In this document: positions 1 to 9,377 of the stretch, one piece after another | How the letters are laid out: every line of letters begins with the position of its first letter | Position numbering within the stretch: the stretch's first letter is position 1 | Program-made: the position numbers and the translations under genes | Notes under the pieces: model-generated | Database searches by the model: none | Told to the model about the DNA's origin: nothing | The model's input: the letters and a program-made list of their open reading frames with translations, nothing else | DNA from: DATFYP01 sp035626235 | GTDB taxonomy: Archaea; Thermoproteota; Nitrososphaeria; Nitrososphaerales; Gagatemarchaeaceae | Reading direction: 5' to 3' | Length of the DNA: 64,000 bases | Assembly (NCBI GenBank): GCA_035626235.1 | Contig: DASPOB010000075.1 | Location: forward strand, 1-64,000

Positions 1-945
1 CACCCGGGACGCGACCACGGGTTTACCCTGGGACATGGCCTCGAAGATAGCCTGGCTGGTTCCCTCGTAGCTCGTCGGTAGGACGAAAACGTCGCATGCG
101 GAATATGCCTGCATCTTTTCGTCGAAATCTGAGATGGCCCCGGTAAATCGGATGCTCGAATCGGCACCAAGCTCCGACGCCCTGCGCTCTAGCGCCATCC
201 TGTAGCCTCCTTGGTCGGGTCCGACGAACACGAAGGCAGCCTTTGGGAATTCCTTCAGCAGCCCGGGGATCGCTTCAAGCAGTAGTTGAGGTCCCTTCAA
301 GGGGTTGAGCCTCCCCATGAAGAGCACTAGTGGGGAGCCTGCGACTGAATATTTCTGCCTGAACTTCTCCCCGTCGAACCTTCCGAAGGATTCGTCCCTT
401 GCCCCTGAAGGTGACACCCTCACTTTAGTTCGGAAGCCATCCACCCCTGGGAGGCCGTCCACGAGATTTGGAGCGCGGACCAGTATCCTAGTCGCGAGGG
501 GGAAGGTTCTTCGAGCGAAGTAGGAGTCGAGGTATCTCATCGGAGCTCTCTTGTACCACGACCTCGGAATGGCGGAGTGCACATCAAAGACGGTGAGGGC
601 CGACCCAGTCTTCCTGTCCGACGCCGCGCGAAGGGCGTCAACGCTGTGCTGTTGAGCGTAGTCGTAGGTGTGGATTATGTCGAAGTCCTCTTTGGTGAGC
701 GCCTCTCTGAGGCCGTTCCATGACTTCAACCTGTAGGACAGGTCCAGCTTCAATGGTAACCGGCGAATCTTCACTCCTTCGAAAGACTCATCAGGAACCG
801 CCTCCTGCTTCGCGTAGGTTCTGGCCGTGAACACGGTCACGTCATGGCCGGCCCTGCTGAGTTCTCTGGAGATGTTGCGTATGTACCACTCCGCCCCCCC
901 TATCATGAATGGGTAGTAGTAAGAATTGACCTGCGCTATCTTCAA
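1..945 (-). CDS. Glycosyltransferase, GT4-like (C-terminus outside window)
   Basis: Retaining GT-B glycosyltransferase that would transfer a sugar from a nucleotide donor to a cell-surface glycan. The frame is open from the TTG at 945 to the window edge (315 residues). The N-terminus has the GT4 pattern of a beta strand followed by Pro and GGAE (residues 12-19). Near the edge lies EGTSQAIFE, the E-x7-E donor-binding motif, followed by GKPVVAS. The TTG start overlaps the TGA of the upstream deacetylase (TTGA), so the two are translationally coupled. The missing part should be only the last helices. Exact sugar and acceptor cannot be told. Confidence 0.85.
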   Translation of the reverse strand, partial: MKIAQVNSYYYPFMIGGAEWYIRNISRELSRAGHDVTVFTARTYAKQEAVPDESFEGVKIRRLPLKLDLSYRLKSWNGLREALTKEDFDIIHTYDYAQQHSVDALRAASDRKTGSALTVFDVHSAIPRSWYKRAPMRYLDSYFARRTFPLATRILVRAPNLVDGLPGVDGFRTKVRVSPSGARDESFGRFDGEKFRQKYSVAGSPLVLFMGRLNPLKGPQLLLEAIPGLLKEFPKAAFVFVGPDQGGYRMALERRASELGADSSIRFTGAISDFDEKMQAYSACDVFVLPTSYEGTSQAIFEAMSQGKPVVASRV

Positions 946-1835
946 CGCGGCACTCTCCGAGAGACTTGCTGGACGGGTTCTCGTGAAGTCAGGGGAGGTG
1001 ATTCCTCTATGTCGAGCATCGCCGCCAATTGACCCAGGGTGTGAGTGGCGAGGACACCCTCCTCGCGCTTCCGGGCCAAGTGCTCAAACACACTCTCCAA
1101 GGTCCTCAGCATCGGTTCGGCCTTTCCGTTCGTCATTATGCTCCAGGGGTGAGTCCAAAGGTGGAACACGGCGGAACGATTGATGCAGAAGTCGATGTAA
1201 CTAGTGATGAGCGAACCGGCGGCGCTCGACTTCTGGTCCACGTAGTAGACGGGCCGTATGTTCCAAAGACCCTCCCATTGCACGGGAGTGCCAATCGCCC
1301 TGCGCTTTCCCCGGTAGCTCCGGAACCCCAGCTCCCTGAGGACGTCGAAATGCGCCTCCCTGTTCCAGGGGAAGACGAAGGTCTTCGGGTGGTCAAGTCC
1401 GAGCGACTGTATGCATCTCGTGATGTCTGCCTTGAACTCGTTGGCCGAGCATCGAGTCGCGTCGATGTGGGAGTAGGTGTGCACTGCCAGCTCGTGGCGG
1501 ATCGGAGAACCGAGTATGGCCGAGAACGACGCCATGTCGTCTTCCGCGGACTTCCCGCAGATGGCCCAGGTGATCGGCATCTTGTACTTGTCCGCCAGTT
1601 GGAGCAGGGCCTGGGTGCCGTTGCGGTTGTCTTGGAAGCGCGTGGAGTTGGTTACGTCAAAGTCGACGGAGATGCATGACGCCGCTCCATGGGGCGGGGT
1701 CTGCAGCCTTCGGTCGAAGGGCCCATACTCGAACCTGAGCATCTTCAGAACCTCCCTTGAGACTATGCTCGAGGAGCCGACTTTGGACGAGACTGACTTC
1801 AACGCGAGCCTCTTCGCCCCCCGCTTCAGGTCCAC
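942..1835 (-). CDS. Polysaccharide deacetylase (NodB-like)
   Basis: Metal-dependent carbohydrate esterase 4 fold enzyme, 297 aa, expected to remove N- or O-acetyl groups from a glycan. Visible motifs are SVDFD (Asp58/Asp60, catalytic base and metal ligand) and HTYSH (His119, His123, metal ligands), then a TFVFPWN strand at the position of the usual motif 3. No signal peptide is seen, so it probably acts on cytoplasmic or lipid-linked sugar. The GTG at 1835 is the only sensible start in this frame. It is followed directly by the GT4 gene with a 4-bp overlap, which suggests both act on the same glycan. Confidence 0.85.
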   Translation of the reverse strand: MDLKRGAKRLALKSVSSKVGSSSIVSREVLKMLRFEYGPFDRRLQTPPHGAASCISVDFDVTNSTRFQDNRNGTQALLQLADKYKMPITWAICGKSAEDDMASFSAILGSPIRHELAVHTYSHIDATRCSANEFKADITRCIQSLGLDHPKTFVFPWNREAHFDVLRELGFRSYRGKRRAIGTPVQWEGLWNIRPVYYVDQKSSAAGSLITSYIDFCINRSAVFHLWTHPWSIMTNGKAEPMLRTLESVFEHLARKREEGVLATHTLGQLAAMLDIEESPPLTSREPVQQVSRRVPR

Positions 1836-1909
1836 GACGGGCCCCCCGTTGGAAGCGCAGCCCTGCGTAAGGATTTCGCAACCACATGCATGATTTTCAG
1901 CTTCATCAG

Positions 1910-1920
1910 CCTTTTATTCC
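1910..1920 (-). promoter_or_regulatory. TATA box for the deacetylase/GT4 pair
   Basis: The complementary strand reads GGAATAAAAGG, a good archaeal TATA element, about 79 bp before the GTG at 1835. It lies in the gap between the deacetylase gene and the end of the DUF354 gene, so the deacetylase/GT4 pair probably has its own promoter. Confidence 0.45.
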
Positions 1921-2022
1921 CTGGAAGGTGCTTAGAGCATCGGGTGTGTGGGGGGGTGCCAAATCCTGAGCGCCTTCCAACAGAGGGCAGCTCAACCGCA
2001 CGCCCACTTCTGGCTTCTAGAC

Positions 2023-3375
2023 TTAGGCTCCTGACTGCCGGGGGAATAACCTGGTCTTGACGGACCGGTAATCGTCAAGAAGTCGGAGTCCAGCCTCGGT
2101 AGACTGGTAGTACTTCCCACTAAACGTGCTTTCTGTCTTGAGGAGACCTCTCGTTTCGAGGTTCTCGATGATCCCCCTCAGCTCGTTATAGGAGATGTTC
2201 GCTTCTTTCATGATCTGAGTCGGTCGGAGTGGCTGGAGTGAGGCGGCCTGGATTATGTCGAGGTAAATCTCGAGCCTTGACCTCCTCTTGAAAGACGACT
2301 CTTGAGGCCTGGGCTCGTTCAGCCTTCTGATGTCTTCTATCATGAGTTGAGCCGGGTTGTCCATGTTCTTCACTATGAGCGAGACTTTTTCGCTGAATGC
2401 CTTCTGAGTTTCGGAGTCAAGATATCCGTGGACGTACTCGGCGATTTTCATCGGGTCTGTCGAGTGGGGTATGTATCGGTGAAGTTCGACGACTGGTCTT
2501 GACGCTTCCCAGTAGATGGCGCTGACCGCGGGCTTGCCAAGGACGAAGGCCTCCATCAGCATGGTCTCGGCGGCCCCAAGGGCGACGTCTGCGTGGGCGA
2601 CGGGGGACTCCGTCGTGGAGGATTCTAGCACGGTAACGCCCATCGCGGAGTACCTCTTTCTTTGTGTCTCCGTCCTCGGAAGCACTGCTACGGACGCCTG
2701 GTCTGCCTTCACGATCTGCTTCACCGCCTTCTCGAGGATAGGTTCGCGGCCGGGGAAGAAGGAGGCGAATTCAGGCTCTGGCCTCACAAAGACAAGCGGA
2801 GATTCGAGGCCCAGTTTCTTGTAGGGATTCTCTATGTTCGGTGGACTGTCCTTGAGGTAACCCGTGTGGAACCCGTTGAACCAGGCGACCTTGTCTGGAT
2901 CTGTCACGCCGTTCGTGGCCAACTGCTGGAAGGGATAGAACCTCGGCACGTAGACCCTGCTAGCGAGCGGAAAGACCATCTGGTTGACGTGGGTCTCCCT
3001 CTCGTCATAGAAGATCGTCCACGAAGGTATGTTCAAGCCGAAGGCCACCCTGACGGCTTCTGGCCACCTCTCGGTAAGGAGAAGGTCGGGCTTCATCCTT
3101 TCGATGATCGGCACCATCGTCTTGATTCCGTCGGCGTAGGCTTCCAGCTTGTTCGACAGGTCCCTCCCGCCGTGCTTTCCGACTTGTATGTAGTCGATCC
3201 CCTTTGCCTCGAGGATGCGGGTGATGTTGTCGTGCTCCCTCGCGGTGACAACGAACTCGAAGTCCCTCCTCAGTTCGTTGATCAGAGGCGCGAAGAAGTT
3301 GGCCTGGAACGGCGTGCTCATGGCCACCCATATCTTTCTGATCTTGGCGCCCTTTTCGGATGTGGTCGGAGCCAT
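2023..3375 (-). CDS. DUF354 GT-B-like protein fused to a C-terminal winged helix
   Basis: 450 aa. Residues about 10-345 match DUF354, an archaeal/bacterial family with a GT-B fold related to UDP-GlcNAc 2-epimerases and glycosyltransferases: an N-terminal IWVAMSTPFQANFF strand-loop, TERWPEAVR, and LGAAETMLMEAFVLGKPAVS corresponding to the donor-site region. Residues about 365-445 form a winged helix-turn-helix resembling archaeal HTH_45 (LEIYLDIIQAA, then PTQIMKEANISYNELRGII and a wing ending YQSTEAG). ATG 3375 lies 7 bp after the AglH stop, so it belongs to the glycan operon. Whether the winged helix binds DNA or only makes dimers is unknown. The domain assignment is solid, the function is not. 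Confidence 0.75.
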   Translation of the reverse strand: MAPTTSEKGAKIRKIWVAMSTPFQANFFAPLINELRRDFEFVVTAREHDNITRILEAKGIDYIQVGKHGGRDLSNKLEAYADGIKTMVPIIERMKPDLLLTERWPEAVRVAFGLNIPSWTIFYDERETHVNQMVFPLASRVYVPRFYPFQQLATNGVTDPDKVAWFNGFHTGYLKDSPPNIENPYKKLGLESPLVFVRPEPEFASFFPGREPILEKAVKQIVKADQASVAVLPRTETQRKRYSAMGVTVLESSTTESPVAHADVALGAAETMLMEAFVLGKPAVSAIYWEASRPVVELHRYIPHSTDPMKIAEYVHGYLDSETQKAFSEKVSLIVKNMDNPAQLMIEDIRRLNEPRPQESSFKRRSRLEIYLDIIQAASLQPLRPTQIMKEANISYNELRGIIENLETRGLLKTESTFSGKYYQSTEAGLRLLDDYRSVKTRLFPRQSGA

Positions 3376-3382
3376 CAGATCA

Positions 3383-4348
3383 TCACAGGAAGCCGAGGGT
3401 CACTATGACCGCAATCAGGGCGAACAGGGCCTGCATCGCAAGTATCGACATGACAAGCCCTCTCTCCTTGATGGGCGAGACCTTCATGAATGCGTGGACC
3501 AGCGTAGGATACTCCGCAGGTTTCAGGGTCCCGTCTGACTCGACGACAGCGTCGCCGTGGATCTTTCTACCGCCGAACGGTCTCCTTCGCACGGCCTTGA
3601 GGGTGAAGTCCATCGCCGCAGGGATGCTAAGTATCACGGCCACGAACTCGAGCTTGGAAAGCAGGGCGATCACCACGACGGCGGCTCCCGCGGTGAGCGT
3701 CCCCGTGTCCCCCGGGAAGATACGGGCAGGGTACCAGTTCAGGATAAGGAGGCCGAAGTAGGCGACCGTGAGGATTGCGCCGAGCATCGCCACGGTCGGA
3801 TAGCCAGTGACGTCCGAGAGGAATGAGAGGGTTCCGAGGGATATTACCGCCATGCCCGCCTCCAGCCCATTGAAGCCAGCCAGCATGTTCGTGAAGTTAG
3901 CAGAGGTCGTGACGGCGAGTGGCACCGCCACGAGCGGGTATAGGAGCCATACGTCGATGTATCCGATCACTGGTATGTAGATCGAGCCCCTGCCGAGCAG
4001 AAAGAACATCAAGGGAACCGTCGCTGCTACAATCATGAATGGCTTGTACCGCTGTTTGATGTCGAAGAGGTCGTCGGCGATTCCTACGGCACCCACGAGG
4101 CCCACGGTCGAGGCCCCAGCTATGAAAGAGAGGGAGGACCCGTCCTGAGGGAAGGCGGCGAACAGGAAGACCGCCGAGCCAACGGCGAGGCCAAAAAGGA
4201 CCGCGAGACCGCCCATTTCGGCGGTAACGGGGCGGGAAGGCTTGTGAACGTCTATTCCGCTGATACCGAGAGAAGCGAACTTGCCGCTCTGGTACCTAGC
4301 AATCGAATAAGATGACAACGCTGCCAGCAAGACTGCGGCGGTCCCCAC
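3383..4348 (-). CDS. aglH: Dolichyl-phosphate GlcNAc-1-phosphotransferase-like (AglH/ALG7 family)
   Basis: Polytopic membrane enzyme of the MraY/WecA/ALG7 superfamily that moves a sugar-1-phosphate from a UDP-sugar onto a polyprenyl phosphate, the first step of N-glycan or surface glycan assembly. About ten hydrophobic segments are visible. Family motifs present: ADDLFDIKQRYK (Mg-binding Asp-Asp), NMLAGFNGLEAG (NGLE, ALG7-like) and RIFPGDTG. The start is unclear: no ATG exists in frame near the expected N-terminus; GTG 4348 gives 321 aa beginning in the first membrane helix, and the frame stays open further upstream over the end of the 66-aa gene. Donor sugar is inferred from the family only. 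Confidence 0.85.
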   Translation of the reverse strand: MGTAAVLLAALSSYSIARYQSGKFASLGISGIDVHKPSRPVTAEMGGLAVLFGLAVGSAVFLFAAFPQDGSSLSFIAGASTVGLVGAVGIADDLFDIKQRYKPFMIVAATVPLMFFLLGRGSIYIPVIGYIDVWLLYPLVAVPLAVTTSANFTNMLAGFNGLEAGMAVISLGTLSFLSDVTGYPTVAMLGAILTVAYFGLLILNWYPARIFPGDTGTLTAGAAVVVIALLSKLEFVAVILSIPAAMDFTLKAVRRRPFGGRKIHGDAVVESDGTLKPAEYPTLVHAFMKVSPIKERGLVMSILAMQALFALIAVIVTLGFL

Positions 4349-4365
4349 CAGCGGCTCTATGGAAG

Positions 4366-4566
4366 CTACCAGGGCGTGATGACCTCTGCTGCCTTCCAGA
4401 ACGCTAGGGTGGCCGCTGCGAAGGCGACGATCCACAGTACTACCACGGCGATCAGACGGGATACGGGAGCGAGAGCCTGGAGAACCTCCCACGTGGCGAG
4501 TGCCACGACGGTGGACACACCGAACGGCACGAGCGATAGGAACACAAGAAGCACGTGTTTGTACAA
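4366..4566 (-). CDS. Small two-helix membrane protein in glycan operon
   Basis: 66 aa, starting at a TTG (4566) preceded closely by GGAGGGAC, a good Shine-Dalgarno. It holds two hydrophobic segments (about residues 4-24 and 36-58) with a short polar link, and ends TPW. It sits between the sugar nucleotidyltransferase (22 bp upstream) and the AglH-like gene. I know no named family. Position and size suggest an accessory subunit of the membrane transferase, but that is a guess. The frame is open further upstream into the previous gene; I chose the start by the ribosome site and the end of that gene. Confidence 0.6.
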   Translation of the reverse strand: MYKHVLLVFLSLVPFGVSTVVALATWEVLQALAPVSRLIAVVVLWIVAFAAATLAFWKAAEVITPW

Positions 4567-4588
4567 AGTCCCTCCGCCGTTCCCTGTG

Positions 4589-5287
4589 CTAGGTGCCGCT
4601 TGCAAGGACCTGATCGTTGACACGTTCGAAGTCGGCCATCGAGCCGACGTCTGCCCAGTTGGCTTCCTCAAAGTACGAATTGATCCTTTCCCCCTTTGAG
4701 AGCAGAAGGGGAAAGACCTCAGTTTCCAGACTCGACTGCACCCCGCGGGGAATATGACTCAGGAGTTTCGGCTCCATGACGTAGACACCAGCGTTGGCAA
4801 GGTAGGAGATGGTCGGCTTCTCTGCGAACGCAACAATGCGCGAGCCTTCATCCACCGTGATGTGGCCGTACGGTATCTTGAATCCGTACTTCTTCACGGC
4901 CAATGTGGCAATGCCAGCACTCTTTCGGTGGCTCGCAACAAGGTGGCCTATGTTCAGATTGGTCACTATATCCCCGTTCATCGCCAGAAAGGTGCCATCC
5001 AAGTAAGGCTCGGCAGTCTTGAGCTGGCCTGCGGTGCCGAGGGGAGTCTCAGACTCTGCGTAGACGACATCGACGCCCAGCCCCCTGCCGTTTCCGATTG
5101 CATCCATGACCTGTTTCTTCAGATAGGCCACGCATAGGATGAATTCCTTGAACCCGTACTCCTCGAGGTAGCGAATCGTCCTCTCCACCAGGGGTTTCCC
5201 CCCCACTGGGAGCAGGCACTTGGGGACGACGTAGGTGAGTGGCCTCATCCTCGTGCCCGCACCACCGACCAAGAGTACTGCCTTCAA
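4589..5287 (-). CDS. Sugar-1-phosphate nucleotidyltransferase
   Basis: 232 aa, single nucleotidyltransferase domain without the C-terminal left-handed helix of bifunctional forms. GGAGTRMRPLT (residues 8-18) is the NTP-binding signature, PKCLLPVGGKPL carries the conserved Lys, MNGDI the metal Asp, and FAEKP the later Lys. It would activate a sugar-1-phosphate (glucose or mannose type) with an NTP to give the nucleotide sugar for the downstream transferases. It is the first gene of a leftward operon (nucleotidyltransferase, 66-aa membrane protein, AglH, DUF354-wHTH). Substrate cannot be decided between glucose-1-P and mannose-1-P. Confidence 0.88.
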   Translation of the reverse strand: MKAVLLVGGAGTRMRPLTYVVPKCLLPVGGKPLVERTIRYLEEYGFKEFILCVAYLKKQVMDAIGNGRGLGVDVVYAESETPLGTAGQLKTAEPYLDGTFLAMNGDIVTNLNIGHLVASHRKSAGIATLAVKKYGFKIPYGHITVDEGSRIVAFAEKPTISYLANAGVYVMEPKLLSHIPRGVQSSLETEVFPLLLSKGERINSYFEEANWADVGSMADFERVNDQVLASGT

Positions 5288-5486
5288 CGGCGTCTCTCGA
5301 TTCTTGGAGGCGTGGTTGAGCGCAGTCCCGCTCCGCCCCTTGGCGATTCGCGTCCCTCGCGACCGCGCCGGAACCCTAGGATTGTACTGCCTGAGGAATC
5401 TTGGCTACGGAAATGGCACGGACCTTCCAGATTTCTGCGGACAGGACTACGCGCGGGACGGCAATTCCCAGCGCCTCGTATGAACA

Positions 5487-5867
5487 CTAGGAGAGCCCTC
5501 CTCTTGCCCCCGAATACAAGCGGCCGAGGTAGTCCGCATATGCCCTGTCATGCCTCCACTCCCTGGCTGAGGCGTTCCCCCATGAGACTGCTGCGTCAGA
5601 GAAGGCCCAGGCCATCTGGATGCCTCTCCGAATCCGCGAGTAGAGGGTGTCCCCGTGCTCCTCGAGCTTCTTGAGGACGGATGTTATGGCACGGAGCAGT
5701 TCGATGCTCGAGAACTTGATATCGAGCCGTATCGCTAGAGAAAGTATCCCTCTTTCCTTTCTGTCCAGCGAGAACCAGGCTCCCCTACGCTTCGCTGAGG
5801 TGACTGACTTCTTCAATAGTCTCTTTACTCTGTCTGAGAATTTGTCTTCTGGGTGCACTGAGTACAT
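5487..5867 (-). CDS. Hypothetical protein, basic and helical
   Basis: 126 aa, rich in Arg, Lys and Ser, with no membrane segment and no motif I recognise. It begins MYSVHPEDKF and is predicted mostly alpha-helical (KRLLKK, ELLRAITSVLKKLEE). Support for it being real is the clear TATA element 37 bp before the ATG and ordinary codon use. Downstream, 5288-5486 contains no convincing gene. Function unknown. Confidence 0.6.
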   Translation of the reverse strand: MYSVHPEDKFSDRVKRLLKKSVTSAKRRGAWFSLDRKERGILSLAIRLDIKFSSIELLRAITSVLKKLEEHGDTLYSRIRRGIQMAWAFSDAAVSWGNASAREWRHDRAYADYLGRLYSGARGGLS

Positions 5868-5899
5868 TAGGGGTGCCGCCTCCGGCTTTTCACGATATC

Positions 5900-5908
5900 A
5901 TATTTAAG
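5900..5908 (-). promoter_or_regulatory. TATA box for the 126-aa hypothetical gene
   Basis: The complementary strand reads CTTAAATATG, centred about 37 bp before the ATG at 5867, the spacing expected for a transcript with a very short leader. Confidence 0.6.
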
Positions 5909-6193
5909 TCGTTGGGGTTCCCTCATGGATTAGGGTGTGACCGAGCGTCACGGCCCTTTGGACTGGCCCCTCCCTGAAGGCGAGGAATGGGTTTGCCTGT
6001 GGCCAGGGCACTTGGTGCGCTGACCAGAAGGGATTCCCACCTCCCTGCTCCGACTGGCGGACTTACCGGGCAGGACCCGAGATCGAACGGACCAGACGGA
6101 GAAATACCCCACGAATATGTCGAGTCTGGAGACAGCACCCGTGACCCTGATAGCCACATTAAAGAGGACGCGTGCTCCCGATTCCGGGTGCAA
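5909..6193. other. Divergent intergenic region, no gene seen
   Basis: Together with 5868-5908 this is about 325 bp between the divergent hypothetical gene and the cysteine-synthase-like gene. A frame runs through it from 5987 into the enzyme, but its translation up to about 6190 is Pro/Arg/Ser/Gly-rich with no resemblance to the family. A weak TATA-like ACATTAAAG near 6156 would serve a leaderless start at 6194. A small inverted repeat (GTGAC/GTCAC) lies at about 5937-5951. Nothing else is evident. Confidence 0.4.
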
Positions 6194-7135
6194 TTGACGC
6201 CCCGCCAGCCGAGGAAGAACACGCTATCGGCGATTGGGAACACGCCACTCGTGAGACTGAACCGGGTCACGAAAGGAGTGGCCGCGGACGTCTACATGAA
6301 ACTAGAGTACTACAATCCTACGGGAAGCTACAAAGACAGGATGGCTCTTGCCATGATTGAAGGGGCGGAGCGAGACGGTCTCTTGAGAAAGGGAGACACC
6401 GTAGTAGAGTATACGGGAGGCAGTACGGGCTCCTCTTTGGCCTTCGTCTGCGCGGTGAAGGGTTACAAACTGAAAGTGGTGACCTCGGACGCTTTCTCCG
6501 ATGAGAAGCTGGACACGATGAAGGCCTTCGGCGCCATGCTCACGATAGTGCCGAGCGGGTCAGGGAAGACGACCCCCGAGATAATACCGAAAATGATGAA
6601 GGTTGCGGAAGAGATGGCAAGAGAACCTCACACCTACTGGACGAACCAATTCTACAACAAGTACATGCTGGCGGGTTACAACGCTCTCGGGGTCGAAATC
6701 CTGGACCAAATGGGCGGCAGAGTTGATGCTTTCGTGGCTTCGTTTGGAACGGCCGGCTGTTCTATGGGTGTCGCAGAGGTGCTGAAGGCGAGAAATAGCG
6801 ATGTGAAGGTCTGCCTGGTGGAACCAGCGGAATCGCCGGTCTTATCGAAGGGGATCAAGGGCACACATGACATAGAGGGCATCGGGGCGGGCTTCGTGCC
6901 GCCGCTCCTCAGGAGGGAGCTCTACGACGAGGTACTGACGGTATCCACCGAAGAAGCGAAGGCGATGGCCAGGAGACTAGCAAGGGAGGAGGGGATATTC
7001 GCCGGCTCCTCTTCGGGCGCAAACGTCCTTGCAGCCACCAGAGTAGGAAGGGAGCTGGGCGCAGGGAAGAGTGTTGTCACCGTGGCCGTGGACAGCGGTC
7101 TGAAGTATCTCTCGACCGACCTGTACGGTGGTTAG
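6194..7135 (+). CDS. PLP-dependent cysteine synthase family protein
   Basis: Fold-type II pyridoxal-phosphate enzyme of the O-acetylserine sulfhydrylase/cystathionine beta-synthase group, 313 aa from the TTG at 6194, the usual family length. The N-terminus reads IGNTPLVRLN; the PLP lysine is Lys47 in NPTGSYKDR; the substrate loop is TGGSTGS where most cysteine synthases have TSGNTG; the phosphate-binding loop is GTAGCSMG. It would make cysteine from an activated serine and sulfide or polysulfide. The altered substrate loop means the acceptor could differ. The start is inferred from family alignment and a weak TATA-like element; an in-frame ATG exists far upstream at 5987 but adds non-family sequence. 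Confidence 0.85.
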   Translation: MTPRQPRKNTLSAIGNTPLVRLNRVTKGVAADVYMKLEYYNPTGSYKDRMALAMIEGAERDGLLRKGDTVVEYTGGSTGSSLAFVCAVKGYKLKVVTSDAFSDEKLDTMKAFGAMLTIVPSGSGKTTPEIIPKMMKVAEEMAREPHTYWTNQFYNKYMLAGYNALGVEILDQMGGRVDAFVASFGTAGCSMGVAEVLKARNSDVKVCLVEPAESPVLSKGIKGTHDIEGIGAGFVPPLLRRELYDEVLTVSTEEAKAMARRLAREEGIFAGSSSGANVLAATRVGRELGAGKSVVTVAVDSGLKYLSTDLYGG

Positions 7136-7388
7136 AGAACCGAGAGAACCCCCGCGCCGTCAGTAAAGGTGTGTCTTTCGAGCCGGCACGTGCGGACGCT
7201 GCGGCAGGTGACTCCATTTGACAGTCCGGCGTTCGGTCCCGTGGCGAAACGGAAGGGCGGCGGAGCGGCGGCCCAAGCATACTTGCGTTCGGTTCGCTGC
7301 ACGGCGACGAGGGACTTGGGGTCAGCGGGAACCGGGCCGAAAACCCGCCCGGGCGGTTCCTCACCGTGACTACGGTCGGCGACCTGAA

Positions 7389-7397
7389 GATTTATCC
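7389..7397 (+). promoter_or_regulatory. TATA box for ABC exporter operon
   Basis: GATTTATCC centred about 31 bp before ATG 7424, so the message is probably leaderless. The remaining gap from 7136 shows nothing else. Confidence 0.55.
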
Positions 7398-7423
7398 CAC
7401 TTCGAAAGAAGGGCGGCTGAAAG

Positions 7424-8422
<999 letters not shown>

Positions 8423-8425
8423 GCG

Positions 8426-9259
8426 ATGTTCCGCGAGACATTTGCCCTCACACTCAGAGCCCTGAGAAAGTGGGTGCGCAGCCCCGCTTCCATCATGCCC
8501 GGGCTCTTCACGTCGCTGTTCTATCTCGTTCTCTTCGGAAACTCTTTCAACCCTGCCAACCTGTTCCCGTCAGGCGCCGGCGGCCAAGCCTCGTCTGTCC
8601 TGCAGGTCGCGTTCGGAGGCGCTCCGACCTACATCACCTATCTGGCGTCGGGGGTGATATGCATCATACTCGTCTTCAACATGGCCTTCGGCGGCATAGA
8701 CCTGGTGCTCGACAGGCAGCTCGGCTACCTCAACTCTCTCCTGACGGCCCCGATTCCTCGCGCCGCCATCTTCCTGTCGGGGGTGGCACAGAACCTGGTC
8801 AAGGTCCTCGTGCTTGGAGTGCTTACGTTCGTGGTAGCGCTGGTCATCCCAAACGGCCTCGAGCTCCCCGGCTCGTTCAACGTGCTCGACTTCGTCGGGA
8901 TCTTCGGCGCGTTCATCTTCCTGGGCCTCGGACTGTCCTTCATTTTCACGGCGCTAGCACTCTCCGTGAGGAGCATCGACTCGCTTGTGGCCATAGTCAA
9001 CTTCCTCACCCTGCCAATCATGTTCATGAGCAATGCCTTCTTCCCGCCATCATCCTTCCCCGACTGGCTGAAGACCATCGCTGACCTGAATCCTGTCACC
9101 AAGGCGAACGAAGCCGCGAGGCTGCTTCTGATCAACAGCTCGCTGTCCCCAGCGCAGGTGACGACCTACGCGTGGGACATGATCTACCTCGTTGCTTTTG
9201 CCGCGGTTCTAGGCGTCATAGGGTATCTTGCCGCACGAAGGGCGCTACGACCAGAATGA
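8426..9259 (+). CDS. ABC-2 type permease
   Basis: 277 aa membrane subunit with about six hydrophobic segments and the ABC-2 pattern LDRQLGYLNSLLTAPIPRAA in the first cytoplasmic loop. N-terminal residues 1-20 are basic (LRALRKWVRSP), as usual for the coupling helix before the first membrane segment. It partners the ATPase just upstream (4-bp gap). An exporter of unknown cargo. Confidence 0.9.
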   Translation: MFRETFALTLRALRKWVRSPASIMPGLFTSLFYLVLFGNSFNPANLFPSGAGGQASSVLQVAFGGAPTYITYLASGVICIILVFNMAFGGIDLVLDRQLGYLNSLLTAPIPRAAIFLSGVAQNLVKVLVLGVLTFVVALVIPNGLELPGSFNVLDFVGIFGAFIFLGLGLSFIFTALALSVRSIDSLVAIVNFLTLPIMFMSNAFFPPSSFPDWLKTIADLNPVTKANEAARLLLINSSLSPAQVTTYAWDMIYLVAFAAVLGVIGYLAARRALRPE

Positions 9260-9377
9260 AGAATGAAAGGGGGCCACCCTCCGCGAACGATTCCTCCCGG
9301 CTGCCAATGGGAATCAAGGCGACGACTTCCAAGGGGAGACATTTCGTGAGGAGGACTGATCGGGGTCATTCCGACCC

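Noticed and set aside
5284..5487. 67-codon minus-strand frame between two leftward genes
   Set aside because: Arg/Gly/Ser/Pro-rich, no ribosome site or promoter; the 5288-5486 gap looks non-coding.
5987..6193. 69-residue N-terminal extension of the cysteine-synthase-like protein
   Set aside because: Low-complexity translation with no family match; the family N-terminus begins right after TTG 6194.
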